A stretch of DNA of 13,009 bases, taken from positions 1-13,009 of the forward strand of contig JAGWZS010000026.1 of assembly GCA_018971905.1 (NCBI GenBank). The letters run 5' to 3'. Shown in pieces: positions 1-8,235 of this stretch. Under the pieces are notes generated by a model. It did no database searches. It was not told the DNA's origin and worked only from the letters and a program-made list of their open reading frames with translations. Source of the DNA: Rhodospirillales bacterium (lineage in GTDB: Bacteria; Pseudomonadota; Alphaproteobacteria; Acetobacterales; Acetobacteraceae). A program made the position numbers and the translations under genes. Each line of letters starts with the position of its first letter. Within the stretch, counting starts at the first letter, position 1.

Positions 1-2
1 GA

Positions 3-32
3 TTGACGGGCAAGGGGGGGCACGACTATACC
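3..32 (+). promoter_or_regulatory. Putative sigma-70 promoter of the rpmH operon
   Basis: A TTGACG box at 3-8 matches the -35 consensus at five of six positions. It is followed, after an 18-base spacer, by TATACC at 27-32, which matches the -10 consensus at four of six. Transcription would start near position 39, giving a leader of roughly 60 bases before rpmH. It is the only good promoter-like pair visible ahead of the plus-strand gene run. Assignment is by motif only. Confidence 0.5.
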
Positions 33-46
33 CCGCCAACACGCCG

Positions 47-86
47 CGCCGGGGACGGTTCGGCGACTGTTTTTGTTTGTTTTTTG
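47..86 (+). promoter_or_regulatory. Terminator-like hairpin and T-rich tract in the rpmH leader
   Basis: CGCCG at 47-51 can pair with CGGCG at 61-65 across a 9-base loop. An alternative 5' arm at 42-46 has the same sequence. The stem is followed by a T-rich tract at 69-85. This is the form of an intrinsic terminator, but it lies between the putative promoter and the rpmH ribosome binding site. It could be a leaky attenuator, a T-rich unstructured ribosome landing site, or (if the promoter call is wrong) the terminator of an upstream gene. Confidence 0.35.
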
Positions 87-101
87 CTGGAGTAGAACGC
101 C

Positions 102-236
102 GTGAAACGGACCTATCAACCTTCCAAGCTCGTCCGCAAGCGCCGGCACGGTTTCCGCGCCCGCATGGCGACGGTCGGTGGCCGCAAGGTGATCGCCAGC
201 CGCCGCGCCAAGGGCCGCGCCAAGCTTTCCGCCTGA
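102..236 (+). CDS. rpmH: 50S ribosomal protein L34
   Basis: Encodes the 44-residue large-subunit protein L34, a very basic protein that binds 23S rRNA. The translation begins [18 protein letters not shown] and ends with KGRAKLSA, the family's typical start and finish, and the length is normal for L34. The start codon is GTG at 102. The Shine-Dalgarno GGAG at 89-92 lies nine bases upstream, which fixes this start. A longer ATG-started frame at 77-265 overlaps it but encodes an arginine/proline-rich nonsense translation. It heads the run rpmH-rnpA-yidD-yidC, a conserved arrangement across many bacteria, with rnpA starting 28 bases after its stop. Regulation is probably through the promoter and T-rich leader upstream. 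Confidence 0.97.
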   Translation: MKRTYQPSKLVRKRRHGFRARMATVGGRKVIASRRAKGRAKLSA

Positions 237-264
237 TCGCGCGCCAGGCGCGCTGCCCACGCTG

Positions 265-612
265 ATGGCCAAGGCCCAAACCCCGCCCGCCAGGCTAACC
301 CGGCGCGCAGAGTTTTTGCGCTTGGCCGCGCGGGGACAAAAAATAGCTAAGCATGGTTTCGTGCTCCAGGCCGCTAAGGGTGGCGTGGCGGACGTGCTGC
401 GCGTGGGCTATACGGCTACCAAAAAAATCGGCAACGCCGTTACCCGCAACCGCGCCAAGCGCCGGCTGCGGGAGGCAGCGCGGCTGGTTCTGGCCGGGCA
501 GGCCATGCCGGGCGTTGAACTGGTGCTGATCGCGCGGCGCGAGACCGGAGACATCGAATTCTCCCGGCTTAAACAGAATTTCGCCAAAGCGCTGGACGAG
601 GCATTGGCATGA
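265..612 (+). CDS. rnpA: Ribonuclease P protein component
   Basis: The protein subunit of RNase P, which helps the catalytic RNA bind and cleave 5' leaders from pre-tRNAs. The 115-residue length fits the family. The diagnostic basic RNR motif is at residues 61-70 (RNRAKRRLRE), preceded by the GYTATKKIGNAV segment that leads into it in homologues. The N-terminal LTRRAEFLRL matches the family's usual 'L.....F..v...G' opening. The start ATG at 265 has no obvious Shine-Dalgarno; its closeness to the rpmH stop suggests translation partly depends on ribosomes from rpmH. Its stop overlaps the yidD start by four bases (ATGA). Family identity is secure; the exact start is slightly less so. Confidence 0.96.
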   Translation: MAKAQTPPARLTRRAEFLRLAARGQKIAKHGFVLQAAKGGVADVLRVGYTATKKIGNAVTRNRAKRRLREAARLVLAGQAMPGVELVLIARRETGDIEFSRLKQNFAKALDEALA

Positions 613-842
613 GCCCCGCAGCTCTGATGCTTTCCGGCGCTGTGCGAGCCTATGAACTCACGCTGCGCCCCGTTATAGGCGCGAATTGCCGTTACTACCC
701 TTCCTGCAGCGCCTATGCGCGCGAGGCCCTGGCTTGCCATGGCGCCGCGAAGGGCAGCCTGCTCGCGGCACGGCGCATTCTGCGCTGTCATCCCTTCCAC
801 CCCGGCGGATACGACCCGGTCCCCACTCCCAAGGATAGCTGA
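609..842 (+). CDS. yidD: Membrane protein insertion efficiency factor YidD
   Basis: A 77-residue YidD family protein. Members are small membrane-associated proteins that assist insertion of proteins into the inner membrane together with YidC. The family's hallmark CRYYPSCSAYA is at residues 27-37, and the C-terminal signature RCHPFHPGGYDPVP at 59-72. An N-terminal amphipathic stretch (about residues 5-24) is the usual membrane-contact part. Its ATG shares four bases with the rnpA stop, so translational coupling is likely, and yidC begins five bases after its stop. The rnpA-yidD-yidC order is itself strong support. The molecular mechanism of the family is still incompletely known. Confidence 0.95.
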   Translation: MSPAALMLSGAVRAYELTLRPVIGANCRYYPSCSAYAREALACHGAAKGSLLAARRILRCHPFHPGGYDPVPTPKDS

Positions 843-2508
843 ACCTGATGGATTCGAAGCGCCTCATCCTCGCCCTTGCCATATCCTTCGGCATCCTGGC
901 CATTTTCACTGTCGTGCAGGAGAGGTTTTTCCCTGCCCCGCACCCGGTGCAGACCGAACAGCAGGCCAGCCAGGCGGCGGTGGAGGCCGGCCCTGGCGCG
1001 GCGCTTGGCGCGCCAGCCAATGGCCCGCGCCTGACCGTGGATGCGCCGATGCTGAAAGGCAGCATCGGCCTGACCGGCGCCATGTTCGACGATGTGGTGC
1101 TGAAGCAGTACCACGAGACCATCGCCAAAAATTCACCGCTGGTGCAGATTGAAGGCCGGCGCGGCAGTGCCACCCCGTCCTACGCCCAGTTTGGCTGGAC
1201 CGCGGCTTCCGGCATAAAGGTGCCGGACGACAATACCGTGTGGACGCCCAGCGCCCCGGAACTGACGCCGGACAGCCCCGTGACCCTTTCCTGGAATAAC
1301 GGCCAGGGGCAGATTTTCCAGCTCTTATTGAGCATTGACGATAAATTCATGTTCACCGTCACGCAGAATGTGGTGAACCATGGTGCCGCCGCTGTTACCT
1401 TTTTTCCCTGGTCGCGCGTGGTGCGGGACTACAAGCCGAAAGAGCAGTCCAACTGGGTGCTGTTCAACGGCCCACTCGGCGTATTCAATGGCACGCTGAA
1501 ACAGGAAGGCTATGTGGCGCTGAAGAACGCTGGTGAAAAAGCGCCTGGTGGAGTGGCTTATTCCACCTCCACGCCAGGTGGCTGGAGCGGCATTACCGAC
1601 AAATACTGGCTGACGGCCATTGCCCCGGCGCAATCAGCGCAGATGAACGCCAGTATGAGCTACAACACCGTGAGCGACGGTGACGGCGGGGCCTACCAGA
1701 CCAGCTTCATCACCCAAAGCCCGCTGAGCGTGCCCGCGGGCGGGCAGGCGGGCTTTACCAGCCACCTGTTCACCGGCGCCAAGGTGGTGAAAATTCTGGA
1801 TTATTACCAGAATACCTACCATATCCCGAATTTCTACAAGGCGGTGGATTTCGGCGCGCTTTATATCATCACCAAGCCGATTTTCTTCTGCCTGGACTGG
1901 CTGAATACGCTCACCGGCAATTTCGGCCTGGCGATTATCATCTTCACAATTGGGGTGAAGCTGCTGTTCTTCCCGCTGGCCAGCTACTCCTACCGCTCGA
2001 TGGGCCGGATGAAGGCGCTGCAACCGAAAATCGCGGCGTTGAAGGAGCAATACAAGGACGACCAGACCAAGCTCCAGCAGGCCACGATGGAGTTGTACAA
2101 GGCCGAGAAGATCAACCCGGCTTCTGGCTGCTTGCCTATGCTGGTGCAAATTCCGGTTTTCTTTTCGCTCTATAAAGTGATCTTCATCACCATTGAGATG
2201 CGGCACGCGCCGTTCTACGGCTGGATTCACGATCTTTCCGCACCGGACCCGACGAACATTTTCAACCTGTTCGGCCTGCTTCCGTTCGATCCGACCATGA
2301 TCAACCCGATCCTGCATGTCGGTCTGCTGCCGATCATCATGGGCTTCACCATGTATCTGCAGCAGAAGCTGAATCCGGCTCCGGCTGACCCGGCACAGCA
2401 ACGCATGTTCCAGTTTATGCCGATCATCTTTACCTTCATGCTGGCGCGCTCGCCCGCGGGGCTGGTGCTATACTGGGCGTGGAACAACATTCTTTCGGTG
2501 GGGCAACA

Positions 2509-3213
<705 letters not shown>

Positions 3214-3220
3214 GGACGAG

Positions 3221-4114
3221 ATGAACAGCGAAGATATCACAGACGCCGCCCGGGAAGCGCATATCGTCACCAAGGTGCTGCCTTATCTACGCCGCTATGC
3301 CGGGGCCACGATCGTAGTGAAATATGGTGGCCACGCCATGGATGGTTCGCTGGCCAATGAGTTCGGCCGTGATATCGCGCTGCTGAAGCAGGTGGGTATC
3401 AACCCCGTGGTGGTGCATGGCGGCGGGCCGCAGATCAACGCGATGCTCCAGCGCCTTAACATCCAGTCCAGCTTTGTGCAGGGGCTGCGGGTAACGGATG
3501 CCGCCATGGTAGAAGTGGTGGAAATGGTGCTGGCCGGCACGGTGAACAAGCAGGTGGCTGGGCTGATCAACGCCGCCGGCGCTCTGGCGGTGGGTATTTC
3601 TGGCAAGGATGGTGGGCTGATCCGCGCGCGCAAGCTGCGCCGTACTTATAAAGACCCGGATTCTGCTATCGAGAGCGTGCTGGATCTTGGCTATGTGGGC
3701 GAGCCGGCGTTTATCGATACACGCGTGATCCATGCGCTGACCGGTGCCGGGCTGATCCCCGTGATCGCGCCGGTGGGGGCGGGCGAGGATGGCCAGACCT
3801 ATAACATCAATGCCGATACGGTGGCGGGTGCCATCGCCGGTGCGTTGAACGCGCAACGCCTGCTGATGCTGACAGACGTGCCGGGCGTCTTGGACAAGAC
3901 CAAGCAATTGCTTAGCGATTTGTCGCTCACGCAGATCCGCGCTTTGATCGCGGATGGCACGATTTCCGGCGGTATGATTCCAAAAGTGGAAACCTGCATG
4001 GAGGCAGTCACCTTGGGCGTGAAAGGTGCCACCATTCTGGATGGCACCGTGCCACATGCGCTGCTGCTGGAGCTGTTTACCGAGCACGGTATCGGCACGA
4101 TGATTCACAAATGA
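3221..4114 (+). CDS. argB: Acetylglutamate kinase
   Basis: Phosphorylates N-acetyl-L-glutamate with ATP, the second step of arginine synthesis, in the cytoplasm. The 297-residue product has the amino acid kinase fold signatures: VVKYGGHAM (32-40, catalytic lysine 34), [10 protein letters not shown] (64-73), [13 protein letters not shown] (195-207) and GGMIPKVE (250-257). An N-terminal helix before the core (residues 3-25) is the element that, in studied family members, builds the hexameric, arginine-inhibited form, so feedback inhibition by arginine is likely. The frame extends upstream into ysxC, but ATG 3221 has a strong GAGGA site at 3212-3216 just after the ysxC stop and begins the conserved part. 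Its end overlaps arsC by four bases. Confidence 0.97.
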   Translation: MNSEDITDAAREAHIVTKVLPYLRRYAGATIVVKYGGHAMDGSLANEFGRDIALLKQVGINPVVVHGGGPQINAMLQRLNIQSSFVQGLRVTDAAMVEVVEMVLAGTVNKQVAGLINAAGALAVGISGKDGGLIRARKLRRTYKDPDSAIESVLDLGYVGEPAFIDTRVIHALTGAGLIPVIAPVGAGEDGQTYNINADTVAGAIAGALNAQRLLMLTDVPGVLDKTKQLLSDLSLTQIRALIADGTISGGMIPKVETCMEAVTLGVKGATILDGTVPHALLLELFTEHGIGTMIHK

Positions 4115-4449
4115 ACGCAACGATCTACCATAACCCGAAATGCGGCACCTCGCGCAACGCGCTACAGCTTCTGCGCGAGGCCGGAATTGAGCCAGAGATT
4201 GTTGAATATCTGAAAACCCCGCTCTCCGGCAAAGAACTTGCGGAGCTTGCCAAGAAACTTGGCAGCGCATCGGCGCTGTTGCGCACCAAGGAGCCGCTGG
4301 CTGCCGAGCTTGAACTGGAGGGGGCGGACGACGATGTTATTCTAGCCGCCATCGCCAAGCACCCGGTTCTGCTCAACCGTCCCCTGGTGATAACGAACAG
4401 GGGCGCGAAGATGTGTCGGCCAGCCGAGTTGGTGCGCGAACTTATCTAA
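4111..4449 (+). CDS. arsC: Arsenate reductase, glutaredoxin-dependent ArsC type
   Basis: A 112-residue thioredoxin-fold protein of the ArsC/Spx superfamily. The nucleophilic cysteine is C11 in NPKCGTSRN. The three arginines that bind arsenate in E. coli ArsC have counterparts here: R58 (LLRTKEP), R90 (LLNRPLV) and R103 (MCRPAEL). Retention of all three favours true glutaredoxin-linked arsenate reduction over the Spx or YffB branches, which lack parts of this set. It is shorter at the C terminus than plasmid R773 ArsC (141 residues), as many chromosomal homologues are. The ATG overlaps the argB stop (ATGA), implying translational coupling. No arsR, arsB or acr3 lies nearby, so it is not part of a dedicated arsenic operon in this window. 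Its TAA overlaps the stop of the opposing small ORF. Confidence 0.9.
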   Translation: MNATIYHNPKCGTSRNALQLLREAGIEPEIVEYLKTPLSGKELAELAKKLGSASALLRTKEPLAAELELEGADDDVILAAIAKHPVLLNRPLVITNRGAKMCRPAELVRELI

Positions 4450-4652
4450 AATACCGGTTGCCGGGTGTGCCACCCAAACGTTGTGTCCGGGGTGCGCTGC
4501 CTGGCTACGGGCGGGACCTTGCAGCGCGCGGCCCGCCGGTAAGCCAGTAATGCCTTGGTTTCCTCGGCGCAGATGCACAGAAAATATAAACAGCCCAAGG
4601 CAGAGACCAAGCCAATAACGACGCTGGGATCTACAGAAAATAGCCAAGACAT
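4446..4652 (-). CDS. Small single-TM membrane protein, unknown function
   Basis: A 68-residue ORF that I do not recognise. Residues 9-29 (starting PSVVIGLVSALGCLYF) form one hydrophobic segment long enough to span the membrane. The tail is basic and proline-containing and likely cytoplasmic. An AAGGGA ribosome binding site (4661-4666) lies nine bases before the ATG, directly after the stop of the radical SAM gene 14 bases upstream, so it is probably the second gene of that transcript. It contains three cysteines in or beside the helix. It ends tail to tail with arsC, the two stop codons overlapping. Support is from ribosome binding site, position and hydrophobicity only; it could be spurious. 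Confidence 0.45.
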   Translation of the reverse strand: MSWLFSVDPSVVIGLVSALGCLYFLCICAEETKALLAYRRAARCKVPPVARQRTPDTTFGWHTRQPVF

Positions 4653-4666
4653 GACGAATTTCCCTT

Positions 4667-5770
4667 CTAAAACAGGCTCATTTGCAGGCTAACCGGAGTG
4701 CGGCCAGGAACACGGAATTGCGAAACATCCAGCCGGTAGCGTTCTTTATTGAGACCCAGCCGCTGCACGGCCCGGGTGAAACGCTGTGCCATTAGCCCGA
4801 CATAGGGGCCGGTGCCGGTGAAGCGTGTATGAAATTGTGAATCACTCAACTGCCCCGCGCGGCTTTGCCGGATCAGGCTGAGTACATGCGTGGCGCGATT
4901 TGGTAGATATTTCTGTAGCCAATCCGTGAACAGCGCACTCAGCTCGTGCGGCAGGCGCAGCATGGTGGTGTAAGCGCTGGTCGCGCCCGCTTTCGTGGCT
5001 TCCGCAAGTATCCGCTCCATTTCGGCATCGTTAAGGCCGGGGATCATTGGTGAGACCATTACCCCCACCGGAATGCCTGCTTCGGCAAGCTCTGAGATCG
5101 CGGCAAGGCGCCGGGCGGGGGAGGCGGCGCGCGGCTCCATGGCCCGGGCCAAGGCGGGGTCTAGTGTGGTGATGGACACATGTACCTTCGCCAGCCTGCT
5201 CGTGGCCATACGGACGAGAATATCCTTATCCCGTGCCACGCCGGCGGATTTGGTAACGATGCCAACAGGATGATTGAAGCGCTCCAGCACCTGCAGAATC
5301 GAGCGGGTAATGCCAAGCGTGCGCTCCACTGGCTGGTATGGGTCTGTATTTGAGCCAAGTACGATGACGCCAGGCTTATAGCCGGGGCGTGACAGCTCTT
5401 TTTCCAGCAGGCTGGCGGCCTCCGGCTTGAATATGATCTTCGTCTCGAAATCCAGCCCCGGGGAAAAGCCAAGATAAGCGTGGCTTGGTCTGGCGAAACA
5501 ATAAATGCAGCCGTGTTCGCAGCCTCTGTAGGGGTTTACGCTCGTATCGAAGGCGAGGTCAGGGCTGTCGTTCCGTGCAATGATGCTGCGCGCGGCATCG
5601 CGGAGCAGCGTTGTCTGCGGCCGTTCCCGCTCTTCCTCATGGTCCCAACCGTCGTCGAAAGCTTCCAGCCGCTCCGCGTTGAAGCGATTGGCCGGATTCA
5701 AACCCGTGCCACGCCCCTTGATGGCGCCAGGTCCGGCATCCTGCTTGATTCGCACGTGGGAAACAGACAT
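4667..5770 (-). CDS. PA0069-family radical SAM protein
   Basis: A radical SAM enzyme with the [4Fe-4S]-binding CX3CX2C motif CEHGCIYC at residues 84-91, preceded by the family-typical IKGRGTGLNPANRF (17-30) and SVNPYRG (77-83). The motif resembles that of spore photoproduct lyase relatives. The reaction of the PA0069 family is not known to me. Further conserved-looking segments are GSNTDPYQPVER and the TTLD and SPMIPGLND strands of the partial TIM barrel. The frame is open to TTG 5830 and has ATGs at 5806, 5779 and 5770. A promoter whose -10 box ends at 5796 would start the RNA near 5789, which excludes the two upstream starts. GGAG at 5781-5784 is ten bases from ATG 5770 but only one from ATG 5779, so I chose 5770 (367 residues). 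A small membrane ORF follows. Confidence 0.9.
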   Translation of the reverse strand: MSVSHVRIKQDAGPGAIKGRGTGLNPANRFNAERLEAFDDGWDHEEERERPQTTLLRDAARSIIARNDSPDLAFDTSVNPYRGCEHGCIYCFARPSHAYLGFSPGLDFETKIIFKPEAASLLEKELSRPGYKPGVIVLGSNTDPYQPVERTLGITRSILQVLERFNHPVGIVTKSAGVARDKDILVRMATSRLAKVHVSITTLDPALARAMEPRAASPARRLAAISELAEAGIPVGVMVSPMIPGLNDAEMERILAEATKAGATSAYTTMLRLPHELSALFTDWLQKYLPNRATHVLSLIRQSRAGQLSDSQFHTRFTGTGPYVGLMAQRFTRAVQRLGLNKERYRLDVSQFRVPGRTPVSLQMSLF

Positions 5771-5795
5771 ATTGTTCATGCTCCGTTCTTGTTTG

Positions 5796-5824
5796 ATTAG
5801 GATCATTTCATCCACGCAAGTCAA
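5796..5824 (-). promoter_or_regulatory. Putative sigma-70 promoter of the radical SAM gene
   Basis: On the minus strand TTGACT (5819-5824, five of six matches to the -35 consensus) is followed after exactly 17 bases by CCTAAT (5796-5801, four of six matches to the -10 box). It lies between the moaB terminator and the radical SAM gene, in an AT-rich pocket unlike the surrounding GC-rich sequence. A start site near 5789 would leave a leader of about 10-20 bases. Motif-based call. Confidence 0.55.
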
Positions 5825-5840
5825 GAACAAAAGCAGAACA

Positions 5841-5872
5841 AAAACATTAAAAATAAAGCCGCCCTGGGCGGC
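5841..5872 (-). terminator. Intrinsic terminator after moaB
   Basis: On the minus strand a perfect GCCGCCC/GGGCGGC inverted repeat (5858-5872, effective loop about three bases) is followed by a T-rich run over 5841-5857. It starts six bases after the moaB stop. It would end the slt-moaB transcript and insulate the radical SAM promoter just beyond it. Confidence 0.8.
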
Positions 5873-5878
5873 ATTATG

Positions 5879-6421
5879 TCAGGATTTTAAAAAATGCTCC
5901 TTTAGCCGGGGCATGAGCTCCACCAGATTACAGGGGCGGTGCCGCGCATCCAGCTGAAAACGCAGAATATCGTCCCATCCGTCTTTCACGGCACCTGTTG
6001 AGCCCGGCAAGGCGAAGAGATATGTGCCGTTGGCCACCGCGCCCAAGGCGCGGGATTGCATGGTGGAGGTGCCAATTTTGGCGTAAGAGAGCATCCGGAA
6101 CAGTTCGCCGAAGCCCTCGATCACTTTCTCGGCCACGCGATGAAAAGCCTCCGGCGTTACATCGCGGCCGGTAACGCCGGTGCCGCCGGTTGTTATCACC
6201 ACATCCACGTTAGGGTCTGCGACCCAGGCGCGTAAACCCGCCTCGATCAGGTCCGCGTCATCCCGGATGATGCTGCGGCCTACCAGCACGTGTCCGGCCG
6301 CGGTCACGCGGTCTGCCAGCGCATCGCCGGAGGTATCGTTCGCCTCTGTACGTGTGTCGGATATCGTGGCGATGGCGATACGCACGGGGATGAAAGGGCG
6401 GTTTTCGTCGATTCGGCTCAT
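5879..6421 (-). CDS. moaB: Molybdenum cofactor biosynthesis protein MoaB/MogA family
   Basis: A 180-residue protein of the MoaB/Mog family, which adenylylates molybdopterin on the way to molybdenum cofactor (MogA does this in E. coli; MoaB is the close relative). The nucleotide/pterin-binding motif TTGGTGVTGRD is at residues 77-87, with the SDTR start of the fold at 21-24 and the ALPGS loop at 137-141. The N-terminal form and length fit MoaB better than the fused MoeA-type domain. Its ATG overlaps the stop of the transglycosylase gene by four bases, so the pair is very probably co-translated. No other molybdenum cofactor gene is in the window. An intrinsic terminator follows directly. Confidence 0.9.
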   Translation of the reverse strand: MSRIDENRPFIPVRIAIATISDTRTEANDTSGDALADRVTAAGHVLVGRSIIRDDADLIEAGLRAWVADPNVDVVITTGGTGVTGRDVTPEAFHRVAEKVIEGFGELFRMLSYAKIGTSTMQSRALGAVANGTYLFALPGSTGAVKDGWDDILRFQLDARHRPCNLVELMPRLKEHFLKS

Positions 6422-8079
6422 TCTGCGTCTGCCGTTTCAATCGGTGCGGGGTTGAAGCTGTGCAGGGTGGGGAACTCGCCTTGCGCCAGAGCGTCCAGGC
6501 TGCGGGGTTTCAGGCCGATTTCCTCGGCATAGAGCCAGCTGTCAGCCAGCACCTGGCGCACGAAACGCCGGGTTTGGTCATTCGGGATCGTCTCGATGAA
6601 CAGCAGCGGATCGGAAGCGTCGCTGATTTTGCTGTACCAGGCTGCGGCGGCGCCAGGCCCGGCATTATAGCTGGCCAGAATGGCAAGCAGATTGCCTTGA
6701 ATGCCCGGCTGCTGGCCAAGATATTTCAGATAGGCCTGGCCGAGGGCGAGATTTGCCGAAGGGTTGTCGATCGAGCCGGTCACATCCTCCGCTTCGCGCA
6801 TGGTCGCGGCGGTTGCGGGCATAAGCTGCATCAGCCCGCGCGCGCCGACGCGGGAGACCGCCGTGGCGTCAAAGCCGGATTCGGTTCGGGCCAGCGCGTA
6901 GAGCAGTGCTGGGTCCACGCTGAAGCCGCCTTGCGGGTGCATGGCGGGCAGGGGCAGATGCGCGCCGGCAATCTCGTCGACGGGGCTTGGCATGGTGCTG
7001 GCGATGGCAATGGTCACATTCACCAGGCCGGCGCGGGCCGCCACAGCCAGCACAGCGCGGCTAAGGCCTGGGGTAGATTGCATTTGCGGCCAAAGTGCCC
7101 GCAGCGCGGTTTCTGCCTGCCTGGTTAGCCCCACTTGAAGCATTTCAAAGGCGAGATGCCCATCCGGCAAAGAATCAACGGCGGAAATATCTGCTTCCGT
7201 CAGCGTCGCCGCGATGCCGCTGGGACCAAACCCCTGGCCCAGCAGGCGGCTGGCCAGCATACCGTAAAACGTATCCCCCGCCCAGGAGGCCTGATGAAGC
7301 CAGTCGAGATATTGGTCTGGCTGCTGTTGGCGTAGGGCCGCGCGTGCGGCCCAGAAGGCGCTGGCGGCGCGGTCATCATCAGAAATGCCGTGCATTTCGG
7401 CGCCCTGGCGGAAATCATCCGCGGCAGCGGTGAGGTTGCCTTGCCTCCATTCATCAAGCCCGGTCATGAATTCACGGCGCCAGGCAGCACTTTCCGGCGC
7501 CCAACTAGGCCGCGCCGCGCCGTGGGCGCTCAGCGTTTCTTCCGGCAGCAGAGATAGCTGCGGCGGAGCTGGCATTTCATCGCGCGTCAGCTTGTGCTGC
7601 ATCAGCTCGTAAATGGCTGGGGCTTCTGGCTCAGTAGAATGTTTCGCCCACCAGGCGGTCAGTTCCGCCGGCTTGGTGATGTAATTATCGCTCAGATACC
7701 GTTCAGCCAGAACCACTCCGGTAAGGCCAGTGTCCGATACACGCTGCAGCATCTGGTTGGAGGCGCTGAAATCCCCCTGCGCCTGCAATTGCAAGGCGCG
7801 TTGGTAAAATACCACGTCGCTAGGTGCCAGTGGCTGAGGCAGCACCACTTCCACATCGCCCGAGGGAGCGTTGCGCGGTACGGCATAAGCTACAGAATCC
7901 CCATTGGTGCCACTATCCGGCGGGGTGGGGGGCGTCGTCGTTCCCGGCCTTTGCCCCTCATCAAGGGACTTTGCCCACCCCTGCATGGGCACCATGCAGA
8001 AAAGGGCAAAAACGGACAAGGCGGCAAAGGCCGAGCGCGTCAGTTTAAGGCGGGAGAGCGGTTTGATGGCTCCTCGCAT
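6418..8079 (-). CDS. slt: Secreted soluble lytic murein transglycosylase (SLT family)
   Basis: A 553-residue periplasmic enzyme that cleaves peptidoglycan glycan strands to 1,6-anhydro products. It begins with a Sec signal peptide: basic residues to R15, hydrophobic core AFAALSVFALFCMV, likely cleavage after GWA near residue 36. No lipobox fits, so it is probably soluble. Residues about 90-370 form a helical-repeat region like the Slt70 superhelix. The catalytic GH23-like domain starts near 385: ALARTESGFD with catalytic Glu at about 400, then GARGLMQLMPATA, and SYNAGPGA near 470. An in-frame TAG shortly upstream limits the start to ATG 8079. A proline/threonine-rich linker follows the signal peptide. 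It overlaps moaB by four bases; the 156-base gap to the upstream UDG gene suggests its own promoter, which I could not place. Confidence 0.92.
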   Translation of the reverse strand: MRGAIKPLSRLKLTRSAFAALSVFALFCMVPMQGWAKSLDEGQRPGTTTPPTPPDSGTNGDSVAYAVPRNAPSGDVEVVLPQPLAPSDVVFYQRALQLQAQGDFSASNQMLQRVSDTGLTGVVLAERYLSDNYITKPAELTAWWAKHSTEPEAPAIYELMQHKLTRDEMPAPPQLSLLPEETLSAHGAARPSWAPESAAWRREFMTGLDEWRQGNLTAAADDFRQGAEMHGISDDDRAASAFWAARAALRQQQPDQYLDWLHQASWAGDTFYGMLASRLLGQGFGPSGIAATLTEADISAVDSLPDGHLAFEMLQVGLTRQAETALRALWPQMQSTPGLSRAVLAVAARAGLVNVTIAIASTMPSPVDEIAGAHLPLPAMHPQGGFSVDPALLYALARTESGFDATAVSRVGARGLMQLMPATAATMREAEDVTGSIDNPSANLALGQAYLKYLGQQPGIQGNLLAILASYNAGPGAAAAWYSKISDASDPLLFIETIPNDQTRRFVRQVLADSWLYAEEIGLKPRSLDALAQGEFPTLHSFNPAPIETADAE

Positions 8080-8235
8080 GGCGCTGGCCTACACAGGTCC
8101 TGGCCATGACGCAAGCCCTAACGGCGCCATACCCCCTTTTTCAAAAGGCGGTCGCTCGCTCTACCACATTTTTGCCATAGTTCGCCGCAGAGTTCCAGAG
8201 AAGAATCTGGATTAAAGCTATGAAAGTTTAGTTAA

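Noticed and set aside
77..265. 62-residue ATG ORF over the rpmH region
   Set aside because: It is out of frame with rpmH, whose GTG start, ribosome binding site and complete L34 sequence explain the region.
1634..2401. Long minus-strand ORF (255 residues) opposite yidC
   Set aside because: High-GC antisense shadow with Arg/His/Gln-rich composition and no recognisable motif; yidC is unmistakable on the other strand. The long minus ORFs opposite argB (3287-4270), ETF-QO (9453-10658) and metK (11467-12387) were rejected for the same reason.
4510..4537. GGCGGG/CCCGCC inverted repeat after arsC as operon terminator
   Set aside because: The loop is 16 bases, no T-run follows on either strand, and it falls within the small minus-strand ORF.
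4342..4647. 101-residue minus ORF overlapping arsC and the small membrane ORF
   Set aside because: It runs deep into the arsC coding region, has no good ribosome binding site, and the alternative 68-residue frame has a better start and a clean membrane segment.
8116..8144. TTGAAA (minus strand) as -35 box of an slt promoter
   Set aside because: The box 17 bases downstream is TTAGGG, a poor match to the -10 consensus.
8130..8165. Palindromic CCTTTT-TC-AAAAGG (8135-8148), with a minus-strand GGTAGAGC next to it that looks like a tRNA D-arm
   Set aside because: No acceptor, anticodon or T arm can be built around it, and no T-run follows for a terminator. It may be a repeated extragenic element, but with one copy visible I cannot support that.
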